Part shown: positions 1 through 12,351 of the stretch, one piece after another
How the letters are laid out: every line of letters starts with the position of its first letter
Position numbering within the stretch: the stretch's first letter is position 1
Assembly (NCBI GenBank): GCA_963082975.1
Contig: OY720344.1
Location: 15,053,580-15,117,579, forward strand
Length of the DNA stretch: 64,000 nucleotides
Direction: 5' to 3'
Source: Labia minor
Taxonomy: Eukaryota > Arthropoda > Insecta > Dermaptera > Spongiphoridae
Notes under the pieces: generated by a model
Seen by the model: only the letters and a program-made list of their open reading frames with translations
The model's database searches: none
Told to the model about the DNA's origin: nothing
Program-made: the position numbers and the translations under genes

Positions 1-199
1 TTAAAATAAGCAATAATGTAGATGGATTATATAAGATTATATTATATAAAATATTTGTAAATTTAATCTTGAAATGGATGATAGAATTTGAAATAAAATT
101 TAGATAAAACTAATTTTTTAGTTATTATTATATCGTATCGTATGAAATTCATTTCGTAAGAAAAAGGAAGTGTTTAGAATTGTATCAAGGAGGTATATA

Positions 200-560
200 A
201 TTGATTATTATGTATATGTTAGAGGTGGAGGGAGGTGATGGGAAGGGCGTTTCCTTTCTCCAGACATTCTCGGTCCAACTCGAAGCGGCAAAAAAAAAAA
301 GAAAGAAAGAAATCAAGCAGCTTTCCATGTAGAAATTTCTAACTTGCATTGGGAAGGCAAACTGGCAACGTGGCTGGTTGCGAGGGGTTGTTTTTCAGTT
401 GAAGGGCTAAAGGGAGGAGGGCGCCCATCTGGCTGGCTGGCTGCAATGGCGATGCGATGGTGCAAACTGTTTGAATGCGAACTAGAGTATCGGAGAACGT
501 CCCAACGAATTGAACGTGACTCATCACCCGAGACAAAGGCCTCTTTTCGATTGGGTACAC
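200..560. promoter_or_regulatory. balanced-GC island, candidate conserved non-coding element
   Basis: A roughly 360-bp segment rich in G/C and CpG between very AT-rich flanks. It contains an AP-1-type site TGACTCA at 517-523. Two short frames on opposite strands overlap almost completely, which fits a composition effect better than a gene. The regulatory role is inferred only from composition and the motif. Confidence 0.3.
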
Positions 561-1749
561 ATTAACTCCTGAATTTTAATTAAGATCCTTTTCAAAAATT
601 ATTCATGTTTTTTTTTCAATTAAATAGAAAAAGACTGAACAAAAATCATGCTCGTTAGGATAATAATTCCGAGTCTGGGCAGTTAAAATCGGGAAATTTA
701 AAAATAATGAATGTTTTTATTAGAAAAGAGATTTTATCCAGGTCATAGTAATATTTTCACTTTACACAAAGAACAGAGGCTTGAAAATGGAAATGTCATG
801 ATCAAGGATATTTATTAGCGCTCTGAATTTATTAGTATAGTTTATCATATTTATCTGTAAAAGAAGATATTACTATTTTAAAATAAACATGTCATTCAAA
901 TAATTCATTATAATCAAAACAAAAGTTTTATTAGTTGCTTGAGTTACTTTTGGGCAGAATGCAATGATATTTTACATCCTCAAGTTCCGTGATAAAAAAA
1001 AATAACAATATTATTTGAAAATTCACATTTTTTTAAAAAATAAATTAAATGTTTTTTTTTTAAATAAATTTGATTAATAATATAATTAATTTATTAGAAA
1101 TAATATTGAATATTATTAATGAATTTCTCAATTATATATTTTACAAGTTTTACATTGTAAAACGACTATCATATTAAGTTTACAATTATGATTCATTTAG
1201 ATAGAATAGTAAAAAAAGCCGTCAAAAAGAAATTTATAGGCTATTTAAACATTCTTTTGTAAAATGAAATGAAAATCAAATAAAAAAGTATTTTTGTTTT
1301 TGAAATACTTTATCAAAATAATTTTTACGAGTGCACTATTTAGGATATGGTAGTTCTGCTTGAGATAACATTAATATGTGACAATAATATGTAATATATT
1401 GAGTGGGTCATGTCTATCATTGATATTTTGGAATGCACAAAAGATATATTTTCAAATGATAGAGCCATCTTCCATAATAGTTTTCATTGATTAGTTTCAA
1501 TGTTAAGTCAATGATGTTTGGTTAGCCATTAATAATTTAATGTATTAATAATAATAAAAAAATTGGTAAAAAAAAAGAAAAAAATTATTAAGAAAGGTTC
1601 CTATAAAACATAAACTTGGATAAAATTGACCTAAATTCTTTGTGATTTGATTCTAATTGGTTGAAATGAAAATAAAAATCAGGTTGATCGCTGGAAATTG
1701 TTAGTTTTATTTCTAAAGTAAGAAATCCAAGAGCATCTTAATGTAAATG

Positions 1750-1970
1750 GATGTTTTTTTTTTTATCTCTTGCCCTCATTTTGAGTGTGGCGGTTGGTTG
1801 GTTGCTTGCTGTTGGCACGGTGAATATCATCGTCCCCAAAGGGCGGCTTGGGTGGCTGCTATATTTCGTAATGACGCCCCTGAAGACGACGGCCGGGTCG
1901 ATGCCTGGGCAAGACATTTGCCCCGGCTCTTTTGCTCATTAGCAGTTGCCACTTAACGACACCGCGGGTT
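1750..1970. promoter_or_regulatory. balanced-GC island, candidate conserved non-coding element
   Basis: A 220-bp GC- and CpG-rich segment with sharp edges. It includes a CTCATTAGCA homeodomain-like core and a GCCACTTAA NK2-like core near its right end. There is no convincing coding frame: two overlapping frames, neither with splice signals. Function is inferred. Confidence 0.28.
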
Positions 1971-3659
1971 AACACAACACTCGTAAAACTTGTTTTAATT
2001 AGATTTCATGCTGAATTTCAGCTAAAAATCTTGGAACAAGATTTTTATTTAAGTCTCCACTACGGTATCAGAGAATGAGCTAAATTTTCCCCCTCCACAA
2101 AGTTTCTTAAAACCAAAAAAAAATTCTATTAATTAAGAAATCAAGAATCACTTCTATTTGGGATTTTTTCTAATTTCTATAATTAGAAGAAAAATAATAT
2201 ATTGAGAAAAAAAGAAATAAAAGAACGAATTCTCTCTCGCCTGAGGGCAGTTTTCATTTGAATTTCCGGTTTTTATTTATTTTATTTATCATGATTGACT
2301 AACTAATCAAGTCAAATGAAATTTATAATTAAAAAAAATGGCTCAAATTTTTTAAATATTTAAGTTATTTTCATTTAACAAGGACTTAAGCTTGGATCTT
2401 ATAAAAATGAAATAGTTCAATGTCATTTTGAGATTTAATTAAGTTCAGAAGTATTTCTATTTCCTTTTTTTATAGCATCAACCCTTGATCAGAAAAAAAA
2501 ATCAGAAGAAAATACTTTTTCTTTTTCCAATGAACGTAGATTTTCTTACAACACTCAACCATTTACCCAATACATCAATATATATATATATATATAAAGA
2601 ATTGATAGCAAAGTTGAAGATTATTTTTATTTCATTATAATAAAAATAAAAGAATATATATATGATTATATTAAAATTATTTACATAAATATTTATTAAA
2701 GAAAAAAAATATTGAAATATAAATATATTAGGTCTTTTTTTTAATAAGTACTACAGAAGAAGAGAACATTTAATTGGGTTAACACATTTCTAAAAGGATA
2801 GGTCATGTTAGTAAGTGCAATAATACTTAAAAAGATCTTAAAAAATAATATTTTATATATAAATGAAAAACGCTACCATATGAGTTTTAAATATTTAAAA
2901 TAGTGAAACAATACTAGTTCAATTTTGAATCAATTCATATTTAAGATAAACTAATTTAATGCTTTAATAATTTGTCGTTATAAATAAAAATGGTCATTAA
3001 TCATCTGTGATATCTTTTTAAGTTGCTTTTAAGACAAAGATTTAATATAGTCAGGTCGAAGAATAAGAATGTGCACGCATAAAAATACTTGGCCATCTAT
3101 TTTTTGCATGTTACTTAAATAGGAATTTTGACTCACCAAAGGAAATGCGTAAAAAATAGAAAAGAAAATTAGAATTTTGCCATTAAATAATTATTTGATA
3201 TTGTTTTTTATTTGAAATACACAATCCATTGGAATATTCAAAAAAAAAAAAAAAAAATATTAGTCTTAATATTTTCTTTTAGCAAAAATTAAAATTTAAT
3301 TGATTGAAAAAAAATTATTAAATTCAATGTTCGTTATATATATTCTTTTAATGTTAATCGATTATAGGAAGGGACAAAAAAAATTGTATTGGTAAATATA
3401 AGATTATTTTTTTTTATATACTTATACACTAAAACTCAATAATATTGTTATTATGGATTCACAGAAGCCCTTAAAGTATGTGAATCCCAAAGAATGTGAT
3501 TAGCAAAAAAAAGGATATACCAAGGGAAATAAGAAAGAAACCTTTCAATCACGTGTTTCCGAAGGATTCTATGTCACTTATTTTTTTTTAAATAAATTAT
3601 ATTTCAATTATATATATATATATATATATTCTTGACAAAGCACTTCAAACTATTTTCTA

Positions 3660-3663
<4 letters not shown>

Positions 3664-3700
<37 letters not shown>
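3664..3700. repeat. (TA)n microsatellite
   Basis: An uninterrupted TA dinucleotide run of about 36 bp, one of many in the window; others lie at about 3609-3630, 12322-12351, 34410-34442, 41411-41431 and 43308-43330. Confidence 0.9.
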
Positions 3701-3703
<3 letters not shown>

Positions 3704-4189
3704 AAAATTAATTAAATTAAATCCATAGATAAACATATTAAATCAATATTCCTAATAGAATAAACTATTTTTGTTCAATTCAAAAGAAACATGAAAATTA
3801 TAAGAAAATTTATGAATCATTCTATTCTAAACTTGTTAAATCGCATTTAAACATATTTATTAATAGTTTTATATATAATATATATATTTACTATTAATTT
3901 ATATTTTTGATAATATTTAAAAATATGGAAAAAATTTCTTATATAGTAATTTATTAAAATAAATAAGTAATTTATTATTAATTTAATATATTTGTTAATA
4001 TTTTCATATTTTGTTTATATAACTTAATTTAAATTATTTATTCTTCATTTATAACGAGTAATAGAAATTGAAATTAGTTCTGTAAAAGAACATTAATTAT
4101 ATACAAAAAAAAAAGATAATTTAATCCTGTTTATTGGATCCGCGAGTGTTTTTAGTAATTTTATCCAGGTTGAGAATATAGGAAAGGTG

Positions 4190-4470
4190 GGTATTACGTT
4201 TCGAGTAATAATATTACGGGTCCGGACGCCATGTTGCCTGGAGGCTCACCGGCCGAGACCCTAGACGGTGGTGCGGTGGACCTGGAATGGTCGGGACTTG
4301 GCCGGTCAGGGTCGACCTGAACACACAATGGTCTATGGAGCAAGGACAGACCTGAACCTGCCTCTGCGCTTCTCATACCAATGCACTCTGCCTAAACAGA
4401 GAGAGAAAAAGACTTGCGCCAAATCCCACCTGGTCCTATTAATTTCAGCCCAAATGGAAACATGTCCACC
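4190..4470. other. GC-rich island of unknown nature
   Basis: About 280 bp with many CpG and GG/CC steps, clearly unlike the flanks. Short frames exist on both strands, but none has a recognisable domain or good splice sites. It could be a regulatory element, a decayed exon or a retroposon fragment. Confidence 0.3.
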
Positions 4471-7329
4471 ACTTTTATTTATAAAATAATTCTTTATTCT
4501 TCTATTGAAATTGAAGATTGTTCAATTTTTTTTATATTTATCATTGTGATAGATATTCTCGTTTCATTTTTCAAAAATACATATAAATTAAAGAATAAAA
4601 AAAACAAAAAAAAAAAAAAAAATCAAATAAAGATCGTTTTGTTAAAAACAATTTAGCAAATTAACAATTTAACAAAGATAGTAATAGTTTGTAATTTATA
4701 ATAAATGATCTATAAATTGATATTGAATTGATCCAATTAAACAAGAAAAATTAAATTACTCAGAAAAATAAATAAATAAATAAAACTAGAAACAAATTAA
4801 ATAAAAAGATAAACTCATTCATTAAATTTTTTTAAAAAAAAGTAAAAATATATTTTGATTTTTTTTTTGTGTTTAAAAACAACATAATTCATCTAACATG
4901 ACTCTCTATAAGCTAAATAAATTAGCAAATATTTGTTATGCATTGCAAATTAGCGACATGGATAACATTCGTATTAAGAATATTAAATAAAAAATAAAAC
5001 AGGTCACAGATGAATTTTAGTTTAAATATTAAGATTAAACTTTTACTAAGAATAACATAGAATATTTCTACGTTTATTAAAACAGAAATAAAGTATAAAT
5101 TACTAAAGAAAGTTACTATAATTTGTATTATTTCATATTAATAAAAGTTCCATGAATGAATTTTAAACTTAAAATACTTATGTGATACCTTTCATTCGGC
5201 TTTAAAGATTTTCTTTAATATTTTATTTCATTCCGTGATAATATTGTCCCTATGAGTTGATAATACTATCAACATTTATAATAAACTAAGTATATAAATT
5301 GCATTCTCATTGATATTTGAGCTATAAGATTATCTTTAAATATTTGCTACAAATTTATATAAACATTCATAGTATCCATTACTTCCAAAGAATATAAATA
5401 TACCAAAAAATCAATTATAAAAAATATATATATCAATATATCCATATAAATTATATGTTATATTGATAAATTAAAATACTTTTATATAATTTTGAATTGA
5501 AATGAAAAATAAAAATAGGAAATTAAATAGAACCCATTTTTCTAATCAATATTATTATTTTTTATTTCAAGAAAATCCTTAAAACCTAAAAGAAACATTT
5601 AAACTCAATATTATTTCCGAAATATATGTTTACAATTTTTATAAAGTAGAATTATCGAAATTACAGTAAATAATTTCATCATGTGAAGCCAGATTATGTT
5701 TTAGAAAGATAGATATGCCATTCATCCAAAGAGTATAGATTATAAAATATTTGAAAGAAGTTATTTATTAATTTAGTAACCATTTTTGAGAGACTACTAC
5801 ACACAAGAATACTATATAAACATTTCACTTAATATATAAAAACATAAATGCAAAAATATATTCAACAAATAGAAAATTTTAGTTGTGTGCAAAGGAAAAG
5901 CGGTTTTTTTTCTAAATTAAATATTAAAATATTATAAATATCTAATTTAATATTATAATATTTAGTCATGAAAATATTTTAATAATTATATTTTGTATAA
6001 AAAATAAAACATGTATTAAAGATCAAAATTAAAGGCACGGTTGTCTAAATTCAAACTATTTCAAATATTGATTTATCAATAAGGAAACCAGAAAGAACTT
6101 CAACCAAACATGAGTTGTCCTACCCTCCAAAAATAAATAAATAAATTAATAAATAAATAAAATAGAAATAACATATATATATATATATATATAAAATATA
6201 TATTTAAATAAAACAGGCTCAAATGATGATGAATAATACCCATAACGGGATAGTAAAAGATTCAAAAAAAAAGGAACGCCACGAAATGCTCGATAGCGAG
6301 AAAGGAGCAAAGTGGAATTATGGATTGGGGTAGGGGTAAGAGAGTCAGGAAAGAGGGGGGTGGGCGAAGGGGGGACCATGCGATTGCGAGCGGTCGTAAA
6401 AAAACACGTGGAGGGAACAAAAGAGCCGCACAGCTCGAACAAAGAAACCAAAAAGATGGATATATTCAAACAAAATTAACAAAACCATTCCGTTTAACTA
6501 CCCAACATCTTAAGGATTGAGAAATAGTAATTTTAAATTATATATTATTATATTATTTATTAGTTATATCTACTTTCAAGTGAGTTTTTAATCATTCAAA
6601 TATTATAGAACTATAGATAATATTTTGTATCGAGTTCAGTTGTCCTTTGTTTATATCGTTTTTGTTATATATATATAAAAAAAATAAAATAAAATAAACG
6701 GCAAAAGGAAAAAAAAAGGAAACTATGAAATTTGTTAACAAAGAACCTCTTTGAAATCAAAAGAGAGAGGGACATACTTTTGCCTTTTCACCATTTAAAA
6801 TATCTTGCCAGTTGATACTTGAACGAACCTTTTTTTTCATCTACCTGTGGATCTTTTTTTTTGTTTTCAAGAAATTTTTTTCCAAACTATTATATTACTG
6901 TAAACCTAAATTCCATTTCACTATTATTATTATTTATTTATTTTTGTGCATAATTTTCTTGGAATTATTTTATTCGAAAGAATAATTAATAAAATCAAAA
7001 GGAATTAAGAATTAAATATATAAAAAAAAAAAAAATTCTATGAAAATGTGGAATTTTTTTTTTTTCAAAGGTAAATAAATAATGCTCTCTCTTGGAAGAG
7101 GAGTGTGGTTCTTTTACTTTTCTTAATATTCCTAAGAATTTGTTGAGCGGTATGGACAGAGGAGTGGGGCGGGGGGGGGGGGCAAGATAATTTTCTAGAT
7201 CGTTTGTAATCGAATGTATTTAAATGAAGATTTAGCGAGTAGTAAATAGTAAATGGTTGAAAAGATATAATCTCGGGACAAAGAACTCGATAGGGATTTG
7301 GGGAAACGGGTATTCCGCCGCTGACTCAC

Positions 7330-7754
7330 CGCACAGCAACGGGCAAGAAGGGCGGCGGGGGCGGTGGAGGTGGTGGCACCCCGTGGTGAACGGCGGCAGC
7401 TGCTGCAGCAACCGCCGCTTGCTGGAACAGTTTTGCTTTGAGCTCTTCCATTCCGGCAACAGTAGCAAAGCATTCCGGGTACCCGGGGATTAAACCACCC
7501 CCGCCACCCCCAGCTGCACCGACGTATTCTCCCGCCGGACACTCGACTACGCTGCTAGCCACGGTGACTGTTTTCGATGACAACAACACAACGAATAGCA
7601 ACACACAACTGCCTGGCTTTGACACTTGAAGATGAGCGAGGAGAGAGAAACGTGCAAGTAACGTCCCCTTGCCAAGAGACTTGGTAGCCAACTGAAGCGT
7701 GGTGGTGGTTGCCGTGACATAAGCGCTCCCTCCGCTCTCCCCACCATCGGGCAT
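7330..7754 (-). CDS. candidate coding exon with poly-Ala and poly-Pro tracts (5' exon of an unidentified gene)
   Basis: This minus-strand segment is the most GC-rich block of the window. Its frame starts with Met at 7754 and runs open to 7330, where the sequence reads ...GTGCG|GTGAGT, a near-ideal 5' splice donor; without splicing the frame would stop one codon later. The encoded stretch has a Gly run, a short segment beginning MEELKAKLFQ, a poly-Ala tract ending in His-His-Gly, and a run of nine Pro. Ala and Pro runs are common in insect transcription factors. A hydrophobic stretch (LLFVVLLSS) upstream could be a signal peptide or untranslated sequence, so the true start may lie inside this interval. 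I do not recognise the protein. Downstream exons would lie at lower coordinates; none was found. The overlapping plus-strand frames look like shadows. Confidence 0.5.
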
Positions 7755-10179
7755 GACAACCGCCCCGCCATGGCGCCCGAGTGGGGGAAACCTGAAGCCC
7801 CCCCGGCAGCCACGAGATCCACGAAACCTTACGGCTAGACAGCAGACAACCCCAAAGCTACCAATCGATCCTCACATCCTCACATGCGATTCACTATTTC
7901 AATTCGAAACCAGAAACCAGTACCCACTCTACTCAAATTCCAAAATTCCACTCACTACAGCCAAACATTAATTTCGACCCACAATTAGAAAATAAAGACA
8001 TAAAAGAAGATGCATACACATACACAAAATTCTCCTCTCAACAAAATTCAACATTTTTACTTTGTTTAATCTTTCATTCGATGAGCATCATTAAAATTTT
8101 ATAAACAAAATGCCATGAATCGCTTAATTAATTTTTCATTCAATTGCTACTAAGTAGAATATTGTTTTTTTTTGTCCAATAAAAATTGATATTTTTGTTC
8201 AATCAATACTGATTTTATTTCTTAAAAAAAAAACAAAAAAAAAACAATCAGATTCAAATAGTTGTGTTAAAATATTCTTTAATATATATAAACCATATAA
8301 ATTTTGTCTGGAATATATTTATAAAATAAAAAAAAGAATATACTTAATTATTATTTAATATTTATTAATTACTTATATCTTAAATCGAAATTCAAAAAAA
8401 AAACATTAAATTTCATAAAAAATCATCATAAAGTTAATTTATTAAATTCGTTTTTGTTTTTTTTTTTAAAGTTTATTAGATAAACAAAATTTGATTTGTA
8501 ATTGTATATATATTTCAAATTTTTAATTATTTATATTGATATAATTTATATTTTGCAAAAACAAACAAAAAATGAATAAAAATGATTTAATATTTAAATT
8601 AAAACTAAAAATTAAATAAATATTATTATAATTGAAAGTTGTGAAGGAATTTAAATTTAAATAATTAATTATTTAGAAATATTATAAAGAATAATTATTT
8701 ATAAAAATAATAGTATAATTGTTCAAATTTATAATTATCATTTTCTATATAAAAGTCAATTCAAATGGTGCTTTCAAAAAAATTTTATTTTTTCTTTGTT
8801 TATTTGGAAAAACCGTTTAAAATTATTGAATGAATATCCAGGTGTGTAGAGATCTAAGAGCAGCTGTTCCAAAATAATGGGGGACTGGAGTATGAAAAGG
8901 GGACTCGAATCTATAGTAAAGTAATTTATACGGTTGAATTACATTTTTTTTTAAAATTTTTATAACCTATAGAACAAATTTTCACTAAAAACTAAGAATC
9001 TTTCCTATTTATTTAAAATTTTATTCGTATGAAAAAAGATCTCGTAAATTCATAAAATGTTTAAATTATTTAAAAATTTCTTAAATGTAAAAATTAAAAA
9101 CGAAAATACAAAATAATTTGTTAAAAAAATAATAATATCGATTTATAGAAATTTGATCTTTTAAAAAAATAAGTAGATACTAAAATTTTCAAATAAATTA
9201 TCTAATATTTTAAGATCAATTTTTTTTTTGTAAAAAATAAAACCATACATCTTTTCTATTACCTTTAAAATAATTTTATGCCATATAATATTTGAAGAAC
9301 ATATTCACTAATTAAATAATAAAATAGAATAGAATAATAAAGTAAATTTATCTATTCAAATTTCAATGAATTTTTTTTTATTTATTTAATTTATTGGAGC
9401 TATTTCAATTCTAACTAAACTTGGTTCAAAAAAACTATATCAAAATTACTTCTACACATTTTTATTTTAATATATTAAAATAGATAAATCATAATACTAT
9501 TTATTTTTATTTTTTTAGAGCCCTTTGAAATTTTGAATATATAAATAATAAATTTTATTAATACTTAGAATATTTTCTTAAATAGGTTGGAGTAATAAAA
9601 ATTTGTTCTAGTCTTATTTTAGAGACTCCTGAGTCCCGTTTAATTAATTTTATGTAAATATATAAATATTAATAAATATTAAAATGAGGACAAAAAAATA
9701 AAATTTAATTTTTATCAATAATTCTGAATGGTATGATACCACTTTTTATCAATAAAATCTCTTCTTCATTATCAATTTAATAGCATATGAATAAACTTTC
9801 TATCACAAGTAAAACTAAAGTAATTGAACATATAAAAGTTTCAATATTGCTTGTTTTGCATATTTATCCAAGGAGTTGATAATGAAAATGAATTTAAAAA
9901 ACACAGCAAACAATCTACAATTTTATAAAGTATTTGAGTTTTTTTTTTTAGAAAAGCAATATAATAATATTTTTTTAAAATAGACTTTTTTCTCAAAAAA
10001 ACCCCTTAAATTTACATCATAAATCTAAATAGAAATGTTTAAAATTATCAAGTATCTTGTCTATTGTGTTTGTTTTTGTTTTTTTTTTTAATTTTCTTTG
10101 ATTGTGTTTTTTATTTGATAGAAACTTGAAAAATGTCAGCTATCTTAAGAGGAATAGGTAACTAAGAAATGTTTTCATA

Positions 10180-10600
10180 AATGTCTGTAGGATATTTACG
10201 CGTGGGTGTATGAAGTGTTAATGTTCCCTGATACTTGACCTAACCTTGGTCTCTACTCAGATCACTTAGGTGACGACGGAGTGTCCCCTGGGAAGCCTAC
10301 CTCGTGTTTAATGCAATTAAGGAAGCCAATTGGCCATCGACGTTGAGTTTTGATGCCCCTAACATCTGCGTATAATCGGGTATTCCACTTCCACTTCACC
10401 TCTCTTCTTTCTTCTATTCTATCTCTCTCTCTCTCTTTTTCTAGTAAGGGTGAAGAGATTGTCTCTCAAGTGAAGAGAAATCTCCGGAAAAAGGTTTTTA
10501 CGAGATGGTTTTCAGGTTGATTGCATTTACTGGAAACGTTACGACTTGCTTCAAGAGAGATACTCGGTGATTGATTTTTTTGTCTGCATGAACACTCAAT
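10180..10600. promoter_or_regulatory. balanced-GC island, candidate conserved non-coding element
   Basis: About 400 bp of ordinary composition within A/T-rich DNA. It holds an AATGCAATTAAGG segment and a CCAATTGGCC palindrome, both homeodomain-like, and a (CT)n pyrimidine tract. No coding frame with good support. Regulatory assignment is inferred. Confidence 0.28.
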
Positions 10601-11883
10601 TCAATTAATCGGTAAAGAAAATTAGAATTTCGATGGTACTCTTTTTAATTTAATACTATTACTTAAAAGTTCTATTTTTTTTTTATTTTGATAGTCTTAG
10701 TCATTGAGATACATTTCCAGGCAATCAAATTACACTTTCTAGTTTAAAAATAAAGAAAATAATGTATCTGACCGAGCAAGATTTATAAATATATGCATTT
10801 TTTATAAGAATATTTTTAGATAGAAACGATCAAGTTATTTTTATTTTCACTTCTATGTCAGTTCCTATATTAGGATATTCTGGGATAAATCATAATGGAA
10901 CTTTGAATAAGTTCTTTTATAAAACTCTGATCTATATTAACAAAATTATCTATGCATAAAGATAAAATTCACTCCACCTATCTTTTTATTATCAGAATTC
11001 AATTCATGTTTTAATAACAACAAAAATTAATCTTATCATATGTTTAACACAAAAAAGTAAAATATATACTACGTAGTAACAGAAATATTTATTTAATTGT
11101 ATTTAAATATATAAGTGGAGTTAATGGATTTTGTGATTACAAGAGAAAAGTTCTTCAACTATATGTATAAAAATTCTATTTTAGTATATGTTTTACTAGA
11201 TTCTCTTACTTTAAGCACAAAAGATTAATATTAAATATTTATATTATAAATATTTAATATTATTTTGTTGTTTTTTTTGTCTCTTTAGTAACAATTTCAT
11301 TTTAGTTATTAAAATGGAAGTATTAGCATTATTTTAAAAATTGTTTTCCTGGTTGATATTTCATCACAATTAATTAATTTTCTTTTAAATTACTTTACAT
11401 ATTTGTAAAAAATTCATAAATTATATATGATTATTAATGTAAATATTTTTTATTAAGAATCACAAGTAAAAAACCAAAAAAAAAATAAAGAATATGTGCT
11501 AAAAAGATGAGAGACAAATGATTAATATCACTTTTAATGATTAACAGGAAGAATCATTAATAAAATATTAATATACCATATTAATGATGTATTTACATCG
11601 AAGATAAGATTTATGAAATATTTATGAAAATATATACTATAAATTTTTAAATATAAATTGTAAATATGTTATTTAGTTAAAAAAAATTTATATATATAGA
11701 ATATTAACGTTTTTTTGTTAATTCCAAATTATGCAGAACAAATTTAATAAAAGAATAATTTTTTTCATATATATATATATATATTTAATGTTGTTTCAAG
11801 TCCAATGTTGTTTGTTAAGAAATATTGATTGATTCGCGGTTCTGAATTCATTAATTCTATGAGTCTATTCTTTTATGACTTGA

Positions 11884-11910
11884 ATGGCTACCCCTGTGAG
11901 TCGACGGCTG
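11884..11910 (+). CDS. possible minimal first coding exon (9 codons) before a strong splice donor
   Basis: An ATG opens nine codons (MATPVSRRL) directly followed by GTAAGT, a consensus donor at 11911-11916, inside a balanced island. The exon is so short that chance cannot be excluded. It would end in phase 0, which does not fit the candidate exon at 25212 directly. Confidence 0.15.
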
Positions 11911-12319
11911 GTAAGTATCATTGAAATTTCCGGTAAGTCTTACATCTGCCCTATTCTAATATGAATTTTCGATGTATTAGTCAGATAAATTCCCTATTAT
12001 AATATGAGAAGGTCAGGGTTAGAGGTAACTTATATACTCGCCGATTCTATCCCTCTTTTACTACCCTAGATAAAACTCTCTCACACACCAGAATAAGATA
12101 TAACAATATATTTATTGTTTTCTTTCCCATGGGGATTAGATAATATAATTTCGATTCTTTTTATAAATTACATTTCCATATTATATTATTAATTAAATAT
12201 TTTATATTTTAATGAAAATAAATAATAATTTAATGTTTATTTTTTACATTATTTTTATATTTATTTTTAATTAACTTATTTATTTATTTGTTTAAATTGA
12301 AAGTAGGTAATTTTTAAAG

Positions 12320-12351
<32 letters not shown>

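Larger units (their letters stand above)
1..7130. other. AT-rich gene-free stretch with balanced-composition islands
   Basis: No supportable gene. The sequence is dominated by A/T with homopolymer runs and (TA)n tracts (for example 2579-2596, 3609-3630, 6173-6193). Islands of more balanced composition stand out at about 200-560, 1750-1970, 4190-4470 and 6230-6500. The short open frames here overlap on both strands and lack splice or start context, so I read them as chance. Confidence 0.7.

Noticed and set aside
7195-7629. Other frames on both strands in the GC-rich block
   Set aside because: GC-rich DNA opens several frames; only the minus-strand frame ending at the GTGAGT donor has splice support.
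8820-8940. Possible MITE in a slightly GC-richer patch
   Set aside because: No inverted termini or target duplication could be found.
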